From positions 1 to 37,941 of the forward strand of contig CAVZRO010000002.1 of assembly GCA_963777625.1 (NCBI GenBank): a stretch of 37,941 bases of DNA, in the 5' to 3' direction. Below are positions 1 through 7,511 of this stretch, one piece after another (position 1 is the first letter of the stretch; every line of letters starts with the position of its first letter). A model generated the notes under the pieces. It was not told where the DNA came from. It ran no database searches and saw only the letters and a list, made by a program, of their open reading frames with translations. Source of the stretch: DATDIC01 sp963777625. GTDB lineage: Bacteria; Pseudomonadota; Alphaproteobacteria; Acetobacterales; Acetobacteraceae. The translations under genes and the position numbers were made by a program.

Positions 1-14
1 ACAGGAGTTAAGCC

Positions 15-1533
15 ATGGCCATTCAATACATCCCCCTCTCGAAGCTTGTCCCCTCGCCCGACAATGTGCGCAAGACCGACCCCATGCACGGCATCGAGCA
101 GCTTGCCGCCAGCATCGAAGCGCACTGATTGCTGCAGAACCTGCAGGTCAAACCCAACGCCAAGGGCCAGTTCGAGGTCGTAGCCGGTGGCAGACGGCTG
201 GCAGCCCTGAAACTCATGGCGTAGCAGAAGAAGATCGCCTTCGATTTTCTCGTGCCCTGCAGCGCGCGCGATGTGGAAAACCCGGCAGAGATCAGCCTTG
301 CCGAAAACGAAATCCGCCAAGCCATGCATCCAGCCGACCAGTTCGATGCCTTCAAGGCGCTTGCCGATCAGAAGATGAGCGACGAAGATATCGCCGCGCG
401 GTTTGGCGTGATGGTTCAGGTGGTGCGGCAGCGCCTCAAGCTCTCCCGCGTCAGTCCGAAGCTCATCGCGCTCTACCGCAAGGGCGAAATGCCGCTTGAC
501 TGCCTCATGGCCTTCGCCATCAGCGACGATCACAAGCAGCAGGAAAAAATCTGGAAAGACCTGCCCGCATGGTCGAGGGGCGATGCCGACAGCATCCGCG
601 ACACGCTCACCGAGGCGCATATCGATGCCCGAAGCAATTTGGCGCGTTTCGTCAGCGTTGCGGCCTATGAAGCCGCTGGCGGTGCCGTGCTGCGCGACCT
701 GTTCGATGCTGACATCGCCGGTTGGATCACCGACCCTGCACTCCTCAACCGGCTCGTTGGCGAAAAGCTGGAACAGGAAGCGGCCAGCGTTCGCGCCCAA
801 GGCTGGAAATGGGTCGAAATCGTGCCGGATGTTGCATGGGATACGCTGCGCTCCTTCGACCGCATCGAACCCACGCCGACCGAGAAGCAGCAAGATGCGC
901 TCGATAAGCTGTATGCCGAGCGTGACAAGATCGACGATGAGGACAGCGAACAGGCCGAAAAGCTTTTCGCCAAGCTCGAGAAGCTCGAAAGCGAGATCGT
1001 TTTCAGCGCCGATGACAAAGCAAAGAGTGGTGCCATCGTCAGCATCGATCAGCACGGCGAGCTTGAGATCATCGACGGACTTGTGCGGCAGGAAGATCGC
1101 GCCGCTGCCAAGAAGAAGAAAGCCGAGGCGAACGGAGAGGACGGCAACGCCCCCCGTGCTTCTCATCCAAGCTGGTCGAGGACTTGACCCCTCACCGCAC
1201 CGCGGCCTTACAGGCGATGCTGGCGGACAACCCGAAGGTGGCGCTTGCGGCGGTCGTGCACGCCATGGCGCTCAGCGTGTTCTATGACGAGAGAGACGCC
1301 AGCAAACTCCAAATCACGCCGCGCGTTGTCTATCTCGACCGCCATGCCGAAGGCATGGATGGGACGGAAACGGCGAAGCAGCTTGCCGCCACGACCAAGG
1401 CCATGAGGAAGCGCTTGCCGAAACAAGCCAGCAAACTATGGGCGTGGCTGCAAAACCAGCAGCAGAAAACGCTGCTCGCCCTGCTCGCCGTCTGCGCCGG
1501 TCACACCGTCGATGCCGTGGCGAAGAACGGCGG
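15..1533 (+). pseudogene. Large ParB-like partition protein, broken (left copy)
   Basis: The product would be a large ParB/RepB/Spo0J-like DNA-binding protein of alphaproteobacterial plasmids (full members are roughly 600-700 aa). The start at 15 follows an ACAGGAG ribosome site. The N-terminus has the family opening LSKLVPSPDNVRKT, then EVVAGGRRLAAL and the AENEIRQAMHPADQ region, followed by a helix-turn-helix (DEDIAARFGV). Two in-frame stops interrupt it: TGA at 126-128 and TAG at 222-224. A frameshift at the C6 run at 1150-1155 moves the C-terminal part (EDLTPHRTAALQAML) to another frame. The 3' end is cut off near 1533 by an IS66 remnant. The frameshift is shared with the right arm; the two stops are private to this arm. 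Confidence 0.85.
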
Positions 1534-1713
1534 CGACCATGCTTTTCTCCCCAGAGCTAGTCGATCGCCTTCGCGACATCCGCGTGGCGTGACATCGTCC
1601 GACGTTACATCGCGCATCCAGCCGTCCAGATCGGTGACGAGGGGAGCGATCTTATGGACCTGCCGCTGTTCACGCGGTTGACCATTGATCGTGCGCTCGA
1701 TGCGTCCGCCTGC
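1534..1713 (-). mobile_element. IS66-family transposase remnant (left copy)
   Basis: On the minus strand the translation contains pieces typical of the C-terminal half of IS66 TnpC: GRIERTINGQPREQRQ, then LVTDLDGWMRD, then LALGRKAW. The segment that should lie between the last two (frame-outs around NNAAERAL) is deleted, and this copy carries a further small deletion relative to the right arm. No terminal inverted repeats or intact transposase are visible. The fragment abuts the truncated parB-like gene, which suggests that IS66 insertion and later deletion removed that gene's 3' end. Confidence 0.65.
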
Positions 1714-1762
1714 AGGATCCCGCGGAGGGTCAGGGACACGCCTCCGAGAGAGCCAGCCCGAC

Positions 1763-1807
1763 GCGTTAGTAGAGTCCACCTTGGGGCAAGGCGTCAGTAG
1801 AGTCCCC
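1763..1807 (+). repeat. Two iteron copies downstream of repA (left)
   Basis: Two 17-bp copies of the origin iteron, GCGTTAGTAGAGTCCAC (1763-1779) and GCGTCAGTAGAGTCCCC (1791-1807), lie just after the repA stop codon. They have the same consensus as the main iteron block upstream of repA. They could bind RepA and act in handcuffing or copy control; that role is inferred. Confidence 0.75.
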
Positions 1808-1810
1808 TCG

Positions 1811-2740
1811 TCAGGCAATGCCGAGCCGCTTTGCCTCGGCCTTTGGGACTGTTGGCGCGGACGGATGGAGGATGAGGCCCTGCTTGTCGGCATCAACATG
1901 GGCTTCCGGGTAAACCGCCAGAGCCATATTCAAAGCCTCGATGAAAGTCGGCTTGAGTTGGCGGGCTAGCCGGAAACCGGCTCCGAATTGTGCATGGACG
2001 GAGGCCCAGCTTACCGGTGTAGATTTGCTGAGGGAGTGCAGGCGGTACGCCAGCCAGATGTAGACATCAATTGCTAGGCTGCGCGTGCCGATCGCCCTGA
2101 TGGCCTCCTCGCGCACGGGGACCGGATGCTCCTTGAGAGAGCGCCAGAAGCTCGGGTCGAGGCGCACGCGATCCTGCCATAGTGAAGGCTGATTATCGTC
2201 AATGACGCTGGCAAAGGTGATGGCGTCCTGCACGAATGCACCGTTGTGGCGTCTCTCTATTCCGTTTTCACGATCAGTGAAAAACGTTAGACGGCAGCTC
2301 GAAATCCGGCGGGCTTGCTCTGTTACAAGCTGATAGGTTTTGCCTCCGGTGGTTAGGTTCATGCGGATCATCCATGACTTCATGGATCGACCGAGCTCTA
2401 CCTCTGGCGTGTTTGTTCGAACTGCTTCGGTTTGCAGGTAAAGCAGGATCAGGCGAGCTATTGAGCCGTAGGGAACTCCGACCAAAGCGCCGTTGCGATT
2501 TCTACCTGATTCCACCAGCAGAGTTGTGCGATGACCGTCCCGTTTCCAGACGGCTTCCTCAATGCGCTTGTGCGGCAGAGACGTCATCGCAAAGCCAGCA
2601 TGCGTGATACCAAGGCGGCTATCTTCGTCAGCAAGCAAGCTGGCCGCCGCCTCGATGGCGCAGCGTTCCGCCTTGGTGCTTGCGAGGTTCCGCACACTTT
2701 CTAGGCCGTGCTGCAAAATCAGGAGATGGACATCACCCAT
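1811..2740 (-). CDS. repA: Plasmid replication initiator RepA (left copy)
   Basis: Initiator of the 'plasmid encoded RepA' type (RepA_C family), about 309 aa, expected to bind the iterons next to it and open the origin. The protein starts MGDVHLLILQHGLESV and has the family-typical central part (GVPYGSIARLILLYLQTEA, then FFTDRENG) and C-terminal helices (LDPSFWRSLKEHPVPV; IWLAYRLHSL). I take the ATG at 2740; a TTG three codons upstream (2749) is also open, and neither has a strong Shine-Dalgarno. Iterons lie both upstream and immediately downstream. It differs from the right-arm copy by one residue that I noticed (I versus T near the C-terminus). Confidence 0.88.
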   Translation of the reverse strand: MGDVHLLILQHGLESVRNLASTKAERCAIEAAASLLADEDSRLGITHAGFAMTSLPHKRIEEAVWKRDGHRTTLLVESGRNRNGALVGVPYGSIARLILLYLQTEAVRTNTPEVELGRSMKSWMIRMNLTTGGKTYQLVTEQARRISSCRLTFFTDRENGIERRHNGAFVQDAITFASVIDDNQPSLWQDRVRLDPSFWRSLKEHPVPVREEAIRAIGTRSLAIDVYIWLAYRLHSLSKSTPVSWASVHAQFGAGFRLARQLKPTFIEALNMALAVYPEAHVDADKQGLILHPSAPTVPKAEAKRLGIA

Positions 2741-2753
2741 ATGATCCAATGAT

Positions 2754-2960
2754 CGAACAATCCGCGTCGGTGCAAGGGGGACTCTACCGACGCAGGCTAA
2801 TCGAAGGCTATTAGGTCTTAGCTATTAGCTTCGTCGGTAAAGTCCCCTGGATAACTGCGATTCGCGTCAGCAGAGTCCCCGAATCGCGTCAGTAGAGTCC
2901 CCTGGATAACTTCTGGGCTGTGGATAACTCGGCCATCTTCATCGCATCAGTAGAGTCCCC
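2754..2960 (+). other. Iteron-type replication origin (left oriV)
   Basis: Five 17-bp iterons of consensus GCGTCAGTAGAGTCCCC flank a relatively AT-rich stretch. One is inverted at 2777-2793; the direct ones are at 2831-2847, 2864-2880, 2886-2902 and 2944-2960. A perfect DnaA box (TGTGGATAA) is at 2919-2927, and the related GGATAAC recurs after two iterons. The AT-richer stretch 2797-2835 is a plausible unwinding region. Its position directly upstream of repA fits an iteron-controlled theta origin. The right arm carries the mirror copy. Confidence 0.85.
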
Positions 2961-3169
2961 TTCCCCATCCCGAATCGGCGTTGCCGGACGGTTAAAGATC
3001 GCCTGCACCCCTCTCCCACTTCCGTCATCTCCAAGCGACGTTGGCATAGTCGGCGGCGGTCTCGACGCCCCCGCGCAGGCTGGTATCTGTTTCTGGGAGG
3101 ATTTCCCGCTGCTGGCCCGCTATCGGACGGCCGTCTGCTCAACAAGCTGAGCCCCTTTATTCATCCGGG

Positions 3170-3230
3170 TTTCTGTGTTTGCGGCGAATCGCCTTTCTGT
3201 GTAGTCGTGCTTCTGTAAACACAGAAAGGC
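3170..3230 (+). promoter_or_regulatory. Candidate par operator/centromere sites (left)
   Basis: Repeated TTTCTGTGT elements lie immediately before the parA start. One is at 3170-3180, and a perfect 12-bp inverted repeat (GCCTTTCTGTGT at 3191-3202, ACACAGAAAGGC at 3219-3230) encloses the smaller TTCTGT-AAAC-ACAGAA hairpin. The same motif returns inside parA (about 3618-3660) and just after the parG-like gene (4114-4155). Ribbon-helix-helix ParG-type proteins bind short repeats upstream of their operons, so these are candidate operator and parS sites. Confidence 0.6.
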
Positions 3231-3238
3231 GTGTTTCA

Positions 3239-3871
3239 GTGATCATAGCCGTCATCAACCAGAAGGGCGGGGCCGGCAAGACGACCATCGCGCTCAATCT
3301 CGCAGCGGCGCTCGCGGCCGAGGGCAAGCGCGTGTTGCTGATCGACGCGGACCCGCAGCAGACTGCTCAGGATTGGGCGGCCGTGCGCTCCTCCCCTCCC
3401 CCCTTCCAGGTGGTTGGCCTCGCAAGGCCGGTGCTGCACCGCGACCTTCCTCAGATGGCGGCCGATTATGACCACGTTGTCATCGATGGCGCACCGCGGA
3501 ATTACGAGGTGGCCCGTTCCGCCATTGCTTCGGCGGACCTTGTGCTGATCCCGGTGCAGCCGTCCGGTGCAGACTTCTGGGCTAGCCGCGAAACCGTCGG
3601 CCTGGTAAAGGAAGCACACAGTTTCAAAGAAACACAGAAATCCGTGTTTGTGGTTTCACGGAAAATCGGCCGGACGGTGCTTAGCAGAGACATCACCGAA
3701 GCCCTGGCCGAATTTGAGATCCCGATCCTGCGCGCCGGTACGACACAGCGCGTCGCTTATGCCGAGGCCCTGACGGGCGGGACCACGGTCATTGAGCAGC
3801 AGCCAAGCGGACCGGCGGCGGAGGAAATCCGCGCTATCGTGGCCGAGCTGCAGGAGGCTGTCGCGGCATGA
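3239..3871 (+). CDS. parA: ParA family partition ATPase (left copy)
   Basis: Small ParA/MinD-type ATPase of about 210 aa that would drive plasmid segregation with the small partner encoded next. The GTG at 3239 is preferred because the protein then begins MIIAVINQKGGAGKTT, with the deviant Walker A motif at residues 9-16. DADPQQT follows at about 36-42, and the Walker B region is YDHVVIDGAP. There is no N-terminal helix-turn-helix, which fits the type Ib (ParF-like) group that relies on a separate DNA-binding partner. The stop overlaps the next start by ATGA, implying translational coupling. The right-arm copy differs by one residue that I noticed (M versus I in QMAADYD). Confidence 0.92.
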   Translation: MIIAVINQKGGAGKTTIALNLAAALAAEGKRVLLIDADPQQTAQDWAAVRSSPPPFQVVGLARPVLHRDLPQMAADYDHVVIDGAPRNYEVARSAIASADLVLIPVQPSGADFWASRETVGLVKEAHSFKETQKSVFVVSRKIGRTVLSRDITEALAEFEIPILRAGTTQRVAYAEALTGGTTVIEQQPSGPAAEEIRAIVAELQEAVAA

Positions 3872-4131
3872 GCAAGACACCCTTCAGGATGCCGCAGAGA
3901 GCTGCGACGCCGACTGCCGAGCTGGACCAGTGGGTGAGCGGCGCGGAGGGGGGCGTAGCGGCCGAGAAGACGCCACGGCCCGAGCGCCCAGCGGGAAAGA
4001 TAGCGCGGCTGACGATCGACCTGCCCGCTGAGCTGCATGCCAAGTTCAAGGCGGCCTGCGCCCTCAAAGGCACCCGCATGATCGATGAAGTCCGCCGGTT
4101 TATCGAGGAGTGGACACAGAAAAACAGTTAG
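3868..4131 (+). CDS. ParG-like ribbon-helix-helix partition protein (left copy)
   Basis: An 87-aa protein coupled to parA through an ATGA overlap. The N-terminal half is basic, proline-rich and probably disordered. The C-terminal half (ARLTIDLPAELHAKFKAAC, then RMIDEVRRFIEEW) is a ribbon-helix-helix domain of the ParG/CopG kind. In type Ib systems such a protein binds the centromere, represses the operon and stimulates the ParA ATPase. The repeated TTTCTGTGT sites before parA and after this gene are its likely targets. That assignment is inference. Confidence 0.82.
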   Translation: MSKTPFRMPQRAATPTAELDQWVSGAEGGVAAEKTPRPERPAGKIARLTIDLPAELHAKFKAACALKGTRMIDEVRRFIEEWTQKNS

Positions 4132-4167
4132 ACGTGTTTCCGTGTTTCTGTGAAACCGCCACGATAG

Positions 4168-4269
4168 GCGGAGCGGCTTCTGGCCGAGGCGCAGGAGATG
4201 CTGGCGCACGAGCGGATGGCCAGGGATGAAGCAATCCCCGGCCCGCCCGCCGACTTTTCTCAACGCTGA
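4168..4269 (+). pseudogene. Coding-like gene tail after the par genes (left)
   Basis: A 33-codon open stretch after an in-frame TAG at 4165-4167 reads like real protein (ERLLAEAQEMLAHERMARD) and stops at 4267-4269. An internal ATG at 4198 would give only 23 residues. It may be the tail of a lost third gene of the operon. It is conserved in the right arm (23060-23161). I do not recognise it. Confidence 0.3.
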
Positions 4270-4281
4270 GGGGTGATCTGG

Positions 4282-5307
4282 TCAGTCCTTCCGGCCGTCC
4301 GCCCGAAACACCCCCTCGGTGACGTTGTTGCGCCACAGATCGGCGGGGCGGAGGTAGCTGAGGGCGACCTCGGTGGATTTGTGGCGGGTCTGGCGCATCA
4401 GCTCGGCCAGCCCCGCCCCCGCGTCGCCGGCGGCGGTGGCGAGCCCGGCGCGCAGGCTGTGTCCGGAGTAGCGCTCGGGATCGAGGCCGGCGTCCAGCGC
4501 AGCCTGCTTGACCAGGCGGGCGACCGCCTTGTCCGAGAGCGCCGCGCCGGAGAGCCGGCCGGTCTTGGTAACGGCGCAGAACAGCGGCCGTTCGGCGCGG
4601 GCGCTGGCGGAGGCAGTCCAGTCGAGGTCGGGTGCCGCGCGGCGATGCGCCAGCCAGGTCTCCAGGGCGGCGAGCGGGCAGACGCCGGGTTCGTCGGGGT
4701 TGGCCCAGACGGCGATGTCGTGCCCCTGGCCCTGCTGGTCGGTCTTCGAGCGGCGCACCAGGAGCTTGAGCCCGCGGCTGGGCACGGTCTCGACGTCGCC
4801 CAGGGTGAGGGAGACCAGCTCGGAGCGGCGCAGCGCGGCGCCGAAGCCCAGCAGCAGCATCGCCCGGTCCCTGGCGCCGAGCGGCATGTCGGGCGCGGGG
4901 CGGGCGGCCAGCATCAGGCGCAGCACGCCGGGCACCGCGGGGGCGGCCTGGCGGCGCGGCCGGACTCCCTTGGACCTGGTGATCCCCTCGACGACCATGG
5001 CCAGGCGGGGGTGGCGCTGGTCGAGCGCGCGGCCGGCCAGCAGATGGGCGGTGCGGATCGCCGCGAGATGGACGCGGATCGAGCTGACGGCGAACCCCTG
5101 ATCGGCGCAGCGAACGACGTACATGGCGATGGTGTCGGGATCGGCGGCGAGCGGTTCGCGGCCGAGGCTGTGGCACCAGGCCTCGTACTGGCGCCAGGCC
5201 GAGCGGTAGGCGCGCCGCGTGCCGTCGCCGCGGGCGCGGGTGGCGTAGACCGCGGCGCGGCGGGACAGCTCCTCGAGCTCGGCCGCGTGGGCGGCGCCGT
5301 CGGGCAC
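4282..5307 (-). CDS. Tyrosine recombinase 1 (left copy, N-terminus frameshifted)
   Basis: Site-specific tyrosine recombinase. From the GTG at 5307 it is 341 aa, with a SAM-like core-binding domain (about 20-115) and a catalytic domain. The catalytic set is visible: Arg160 (GAALRRSEL), Lys188 (RRSKTDQ), His283 and Arg286 (SGHSLRAG), His309 (TRHKS) and nucleophile Tyr318 (ALSYLRP). The right-arm homologue starts further upstream (matching 5528 here) and has a proline-rich extension of about 75 residues. Here a one-base deletion near 5440 breaks that extension, but the folded domains remain open. The divergent DUF1612 gene and a dif-like site lie upstream. It converges with the par operon. Confidence 0.85.
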   Translation of the reverse strand: MPDGAAHAAELEELSRRAAVYATRARGDGTRRAYRSAWRQYEAWCHSLGREPLAADPDTIAMYVVRCADQGFAVSSIRVHLAAIRTAHLLAGRALDQRHPRLAMVVEGITRSKGVRPRRQAAPAVPGVLRLMLAARPAPDMPLGARDRAMLLLGFGAALRRSELVSLTLGDVETVPSRGLKLLVRRSKTDQQGQGHDIAVWANPDEPGVCPLAALETWLAHRRAAPDLDWTASASARAERPLFCAVTKTGRLSGAALSDKAVARLVKQAALDAGLDPERYSGHSLRAGLATAAGDAGAGLAELMRQTRHKSTEVALSYLRPADLWRNNVTEGVFRADGRKD

Positions 5308-5555
5308 GGTGAGCGGGCCGAGCAGGGTGGTCTGCAGGATAAACGATCCTGGGGGTGGGTCGGAGGGGGTGGCGCGGCTGGCGGCCTCGGGGGGTGGCGG
5401 CGCAGCGGCCGGGGCGGGCAGGGGGCCGCCGCCTGGCCCCGGAGGGCGGCGGCGGGTGAGGTGGTCTCCGGCGGCGCTGGCGGTGGATCGGCGGCTTGGT
5501 GCGGGCCTGGCTCGTCCTGGCGGGTCATGCGGCGAGCTTAGAACGTCTGTTCTCC

Positions 5556-5579
5556 GTCCGCAAAGCAGGATTATCGGAC
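5556..5579 (+). other. dif-like recombination core site 1 (left copy)
   Basis: Two 9-bp inverted arms, GTCCGCAAA and TTATCGGAC, surround a 6-bp spacer GCAGGA. Seven of nine arm positions are complementary, and three more outward bases pair (TCCGTCCG at 5553, CGGACGGA at 5575). XerCD dif sites have the same geometry with inner ends ATAA-N6-TTAT; one inner end here matches TTAT exactly. The site sits between recombinase 1 and the DUF1612 gene, where a recombinase target would be expected. Function is inferred. Confidence 0.55.
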
Positions 5580-5726
5580 GGAATTCTTTTGCCCGTGCCT
5601 CGCGGGTTCGTGAGCGCTCCGACGGCCGGCGCGCGAAAATGCCCTAAGTCACGAACCGATGTGGACCGAATCGGCGCGGATCGGCCATGCTGCCCAAGCA
5701 AATCAATGGCTTGGGGAAACGCCGCC

Positions 5727-6997
5727 ATGGCCGCGGACAGCGGTTTCGCCGACCCGGACGACGAAGGACAGCGCAGCTCCGGCCCGCCTGGGAGGACACC
5801 GAGGACGAGACCGACGCCGACCGCCGCGGCATCGCGCGCGGGCGGCGCCCGTCCGCGACCACCGCAGCAGCCCCGACGCCTGGCTCCCCGACGCAGAGCT
5901 GCGCGCGCTGCTCGGCCCGCTCTGCGCTGCCACCGACGCGCTCGCCCGGCTCGACGCCCGGGCTGCCGGGGTCGCTGACGCCGTGCGGGAGGGGCTCATC
6001 GCCCGCATGGCCTTCGCCGAGGCGGCCGGCTGGCTCGCCCACGCCCATGCCTGGGTGCATCCGCTCGATCTCGCGCTGCGCGTGCTCGGGCTGACCGCGC
6101 CCACGGCGCTGGCCGCGGTCGGAGCCGGTCACCGCGCCCTGCCGCAGACCTTCGCCGGCCCCGCCGAGCCTCGCGACTGGGCCGATCCGCCGTTCGAGGC
6201 GCTGGCCGAGGGTGACCGCGCGGTCGCCGAGGCCCTGGCACTCGCCCGGCTGCTGCGCCGCCTGCCGGGCAACACCGGCGGATACACGTTCGCCGGCGCG
6301 ACCGAAGCCGCCGAGACGCTCGCGTCGCTCGGCGCCGGCGGGCTGGACGAGGAGAAATGTTGCCGCATGGTGGTCGGCGCACGCGCCGAAGCCGGGCGTC
6401 AGGCGCCGCCGATACGGCATGCGGGGAGGGGAGGGGGGTGATCCGCCCCTGCCGCCGCTGCTGCATGCGGCGCATGCGGCGCAAAGCTGGATGGAGGCCG
6501 GCATCACCGAGCACCCGGCGCCCGCCCACGCGCTGTTCGCTGCGACCGGCCTGTTCGCCCGCGCGGGCGTCACCCGCGCCGTGTTCCTCCCCGTCTGGGC
6601 GGCCTATCCCGCCGCCGGCTTCGGCGATCGCGACCACCTGCCGACCCTGCGCAGCGATGCCGCCGATCGTCTGGTCGGCCGCGACCGGCCGGTCACCTGG
6701 CCGCTCGCCTTTCTCCACCTGGTCGCCGAGAGCGCCCGCGCCGCTCTGCGCGCGCTCGACCGGCTCGAGGCGGCCGCCGAGCAGGGCAGGGGGCTCGCTG
6801 CCGCGGTCGACAAGCGCTCGCGGCTGCCCGATGCGATCGAGGCGCTGCTGCGCACACCCGTGCTGACGCCGAAGGCGCTCGCCGGAACACTCGGGATCGC
6901 GCCGCAGACCGGGACGGCGCTGCTGCGCGAGCTGCAGGCGAAGGGGGTGGTGAGGGAGGTGACGGGCAGGGGGAGTTTTCGCGCGTTCGCGATCTGA
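5727..6997 (+). pseudogene. DUF1612/HTH protein 1, frameshifted (left copy)
   Basis: Reading across frames gives an acidic N-terminus (MAADSGFADPDDEG; WEDTEDETDADR), an alpha-helical middle (LRALLGPLCAATDALARLDAR; AHAWVHPLDLALRVLGL), then LPVWAAYPAAGFGDRDHLP and a C-terminal helix-turn-helix (LTPKALAGTLGIAPQTGTAL). This order resembles DUF1612 plus HTH proteins of rhizobial and acetic-acid-bacterial plasmids. At least three frameshifts interrupt it, near 5770, 5870 and 6430. The last seems shared with the right copy; the others differ. The gene is divergent from recombinase 1. The function of the family is unknown to me. Confidence 0.65.
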
Positions 6998-7062
6998 GCC
7001 AGGGCCAAGGTCCTGCCATCGCGCTCCGATGCTGACGGCGGCTTCGACAATTTCTGGCTCAT
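6998..7062 (-). pseudogene. Truncated gene head of unknown type (left)
   Basis: On the minus strand a strong GAAGGAG ribosome site precedes ATG at 7062. The reading begins MSQKLSKPPSASERDGRT and continues coding-like for about 20 residues, then runs into the antisense of the DUF1612 3' end. It looks like the first codons of a gene whose body was lost at a junction near 6998. The mirror copy starts at 20265. I do not recognise the protein. Confidence 0.3.
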
Positions 7063-7310
7063 CTTCACTCCTTCGTCGTTACGATGGGCCAGAAATCCTC
7101 CCTTCCTCAATCCATCCTTGCTGTCTCACAGGCGCTGACGCCGGACATCGCATCCGTCGTGCATGCGGATTTTCCACGCCAGCAAGGTTGCCGGAGCGTT
7201 GCTCCTCCGAGCAGGTGCGCGGTTCTCTCATTGCGACCACTGCGCAACCGTTCTGACACGCCTGCCGTGGCATAGCTCGGCGCGAACGAAGATGATGGCA
7301 TGAGCTCGAG

Positions 7311-7511
7311 ATGAACGAAGACGCCGTCGCGCCCGGTCTGCCGCGCGACATCTGGACTGTCATGGTCAGCCGGCGGCGTACATCGCGAGGCATGGCATCA
7401 TTGAACGGCTCGCCGGTCGTCACATTCGAGGCCGCCGCCCGCCGACACCGGAATGCAAATATCGTGGCCAGCTTGTCTGCCGCCGGTATCGGCGGCCGCG
7501 GCCAGCCATGA
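7311..7511 (+). CDS. Small hypothetical protein coupled to prim-pol (left)
   Basis: A 66-aa open frame whose stop overlaps the prim-pol start by ATGA. It is kept open in the right arm with two substitutions, even though the prim-pol gene there is broken. The sequence starts MNEDAVAPGLPRDIWTV and contains SRRRTSRGMASLNG. No domain is recognised. It may be a short coupled leader gene or just a conserved open frame. The bases from 7063 to 7310 hold no gene that I can support. Confidence 0.4.
   Translation: MNEDAVAPGLPRDIWTVMVSRRRTSRGMASLNGSPVVTFEAAARRHRNANIVASLSAAGIGGRGQP

Noticed and set aside
4273..5541. A 422-aa glycine-rich open frame on the plus strand
   Set aside because: It is antisense to recombinase 1, which has all catalytic motifs. 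High GC keeps the opposite strand open. Its mirror (21869-23056) is the same shadow.
4282..6997. Integron interpretation (intI, attI, cassettes)
   Set aside because: The recombinases lack the IntI-specific extra segment as far as I can see, and no attC sites or cassette array follow the core sites.
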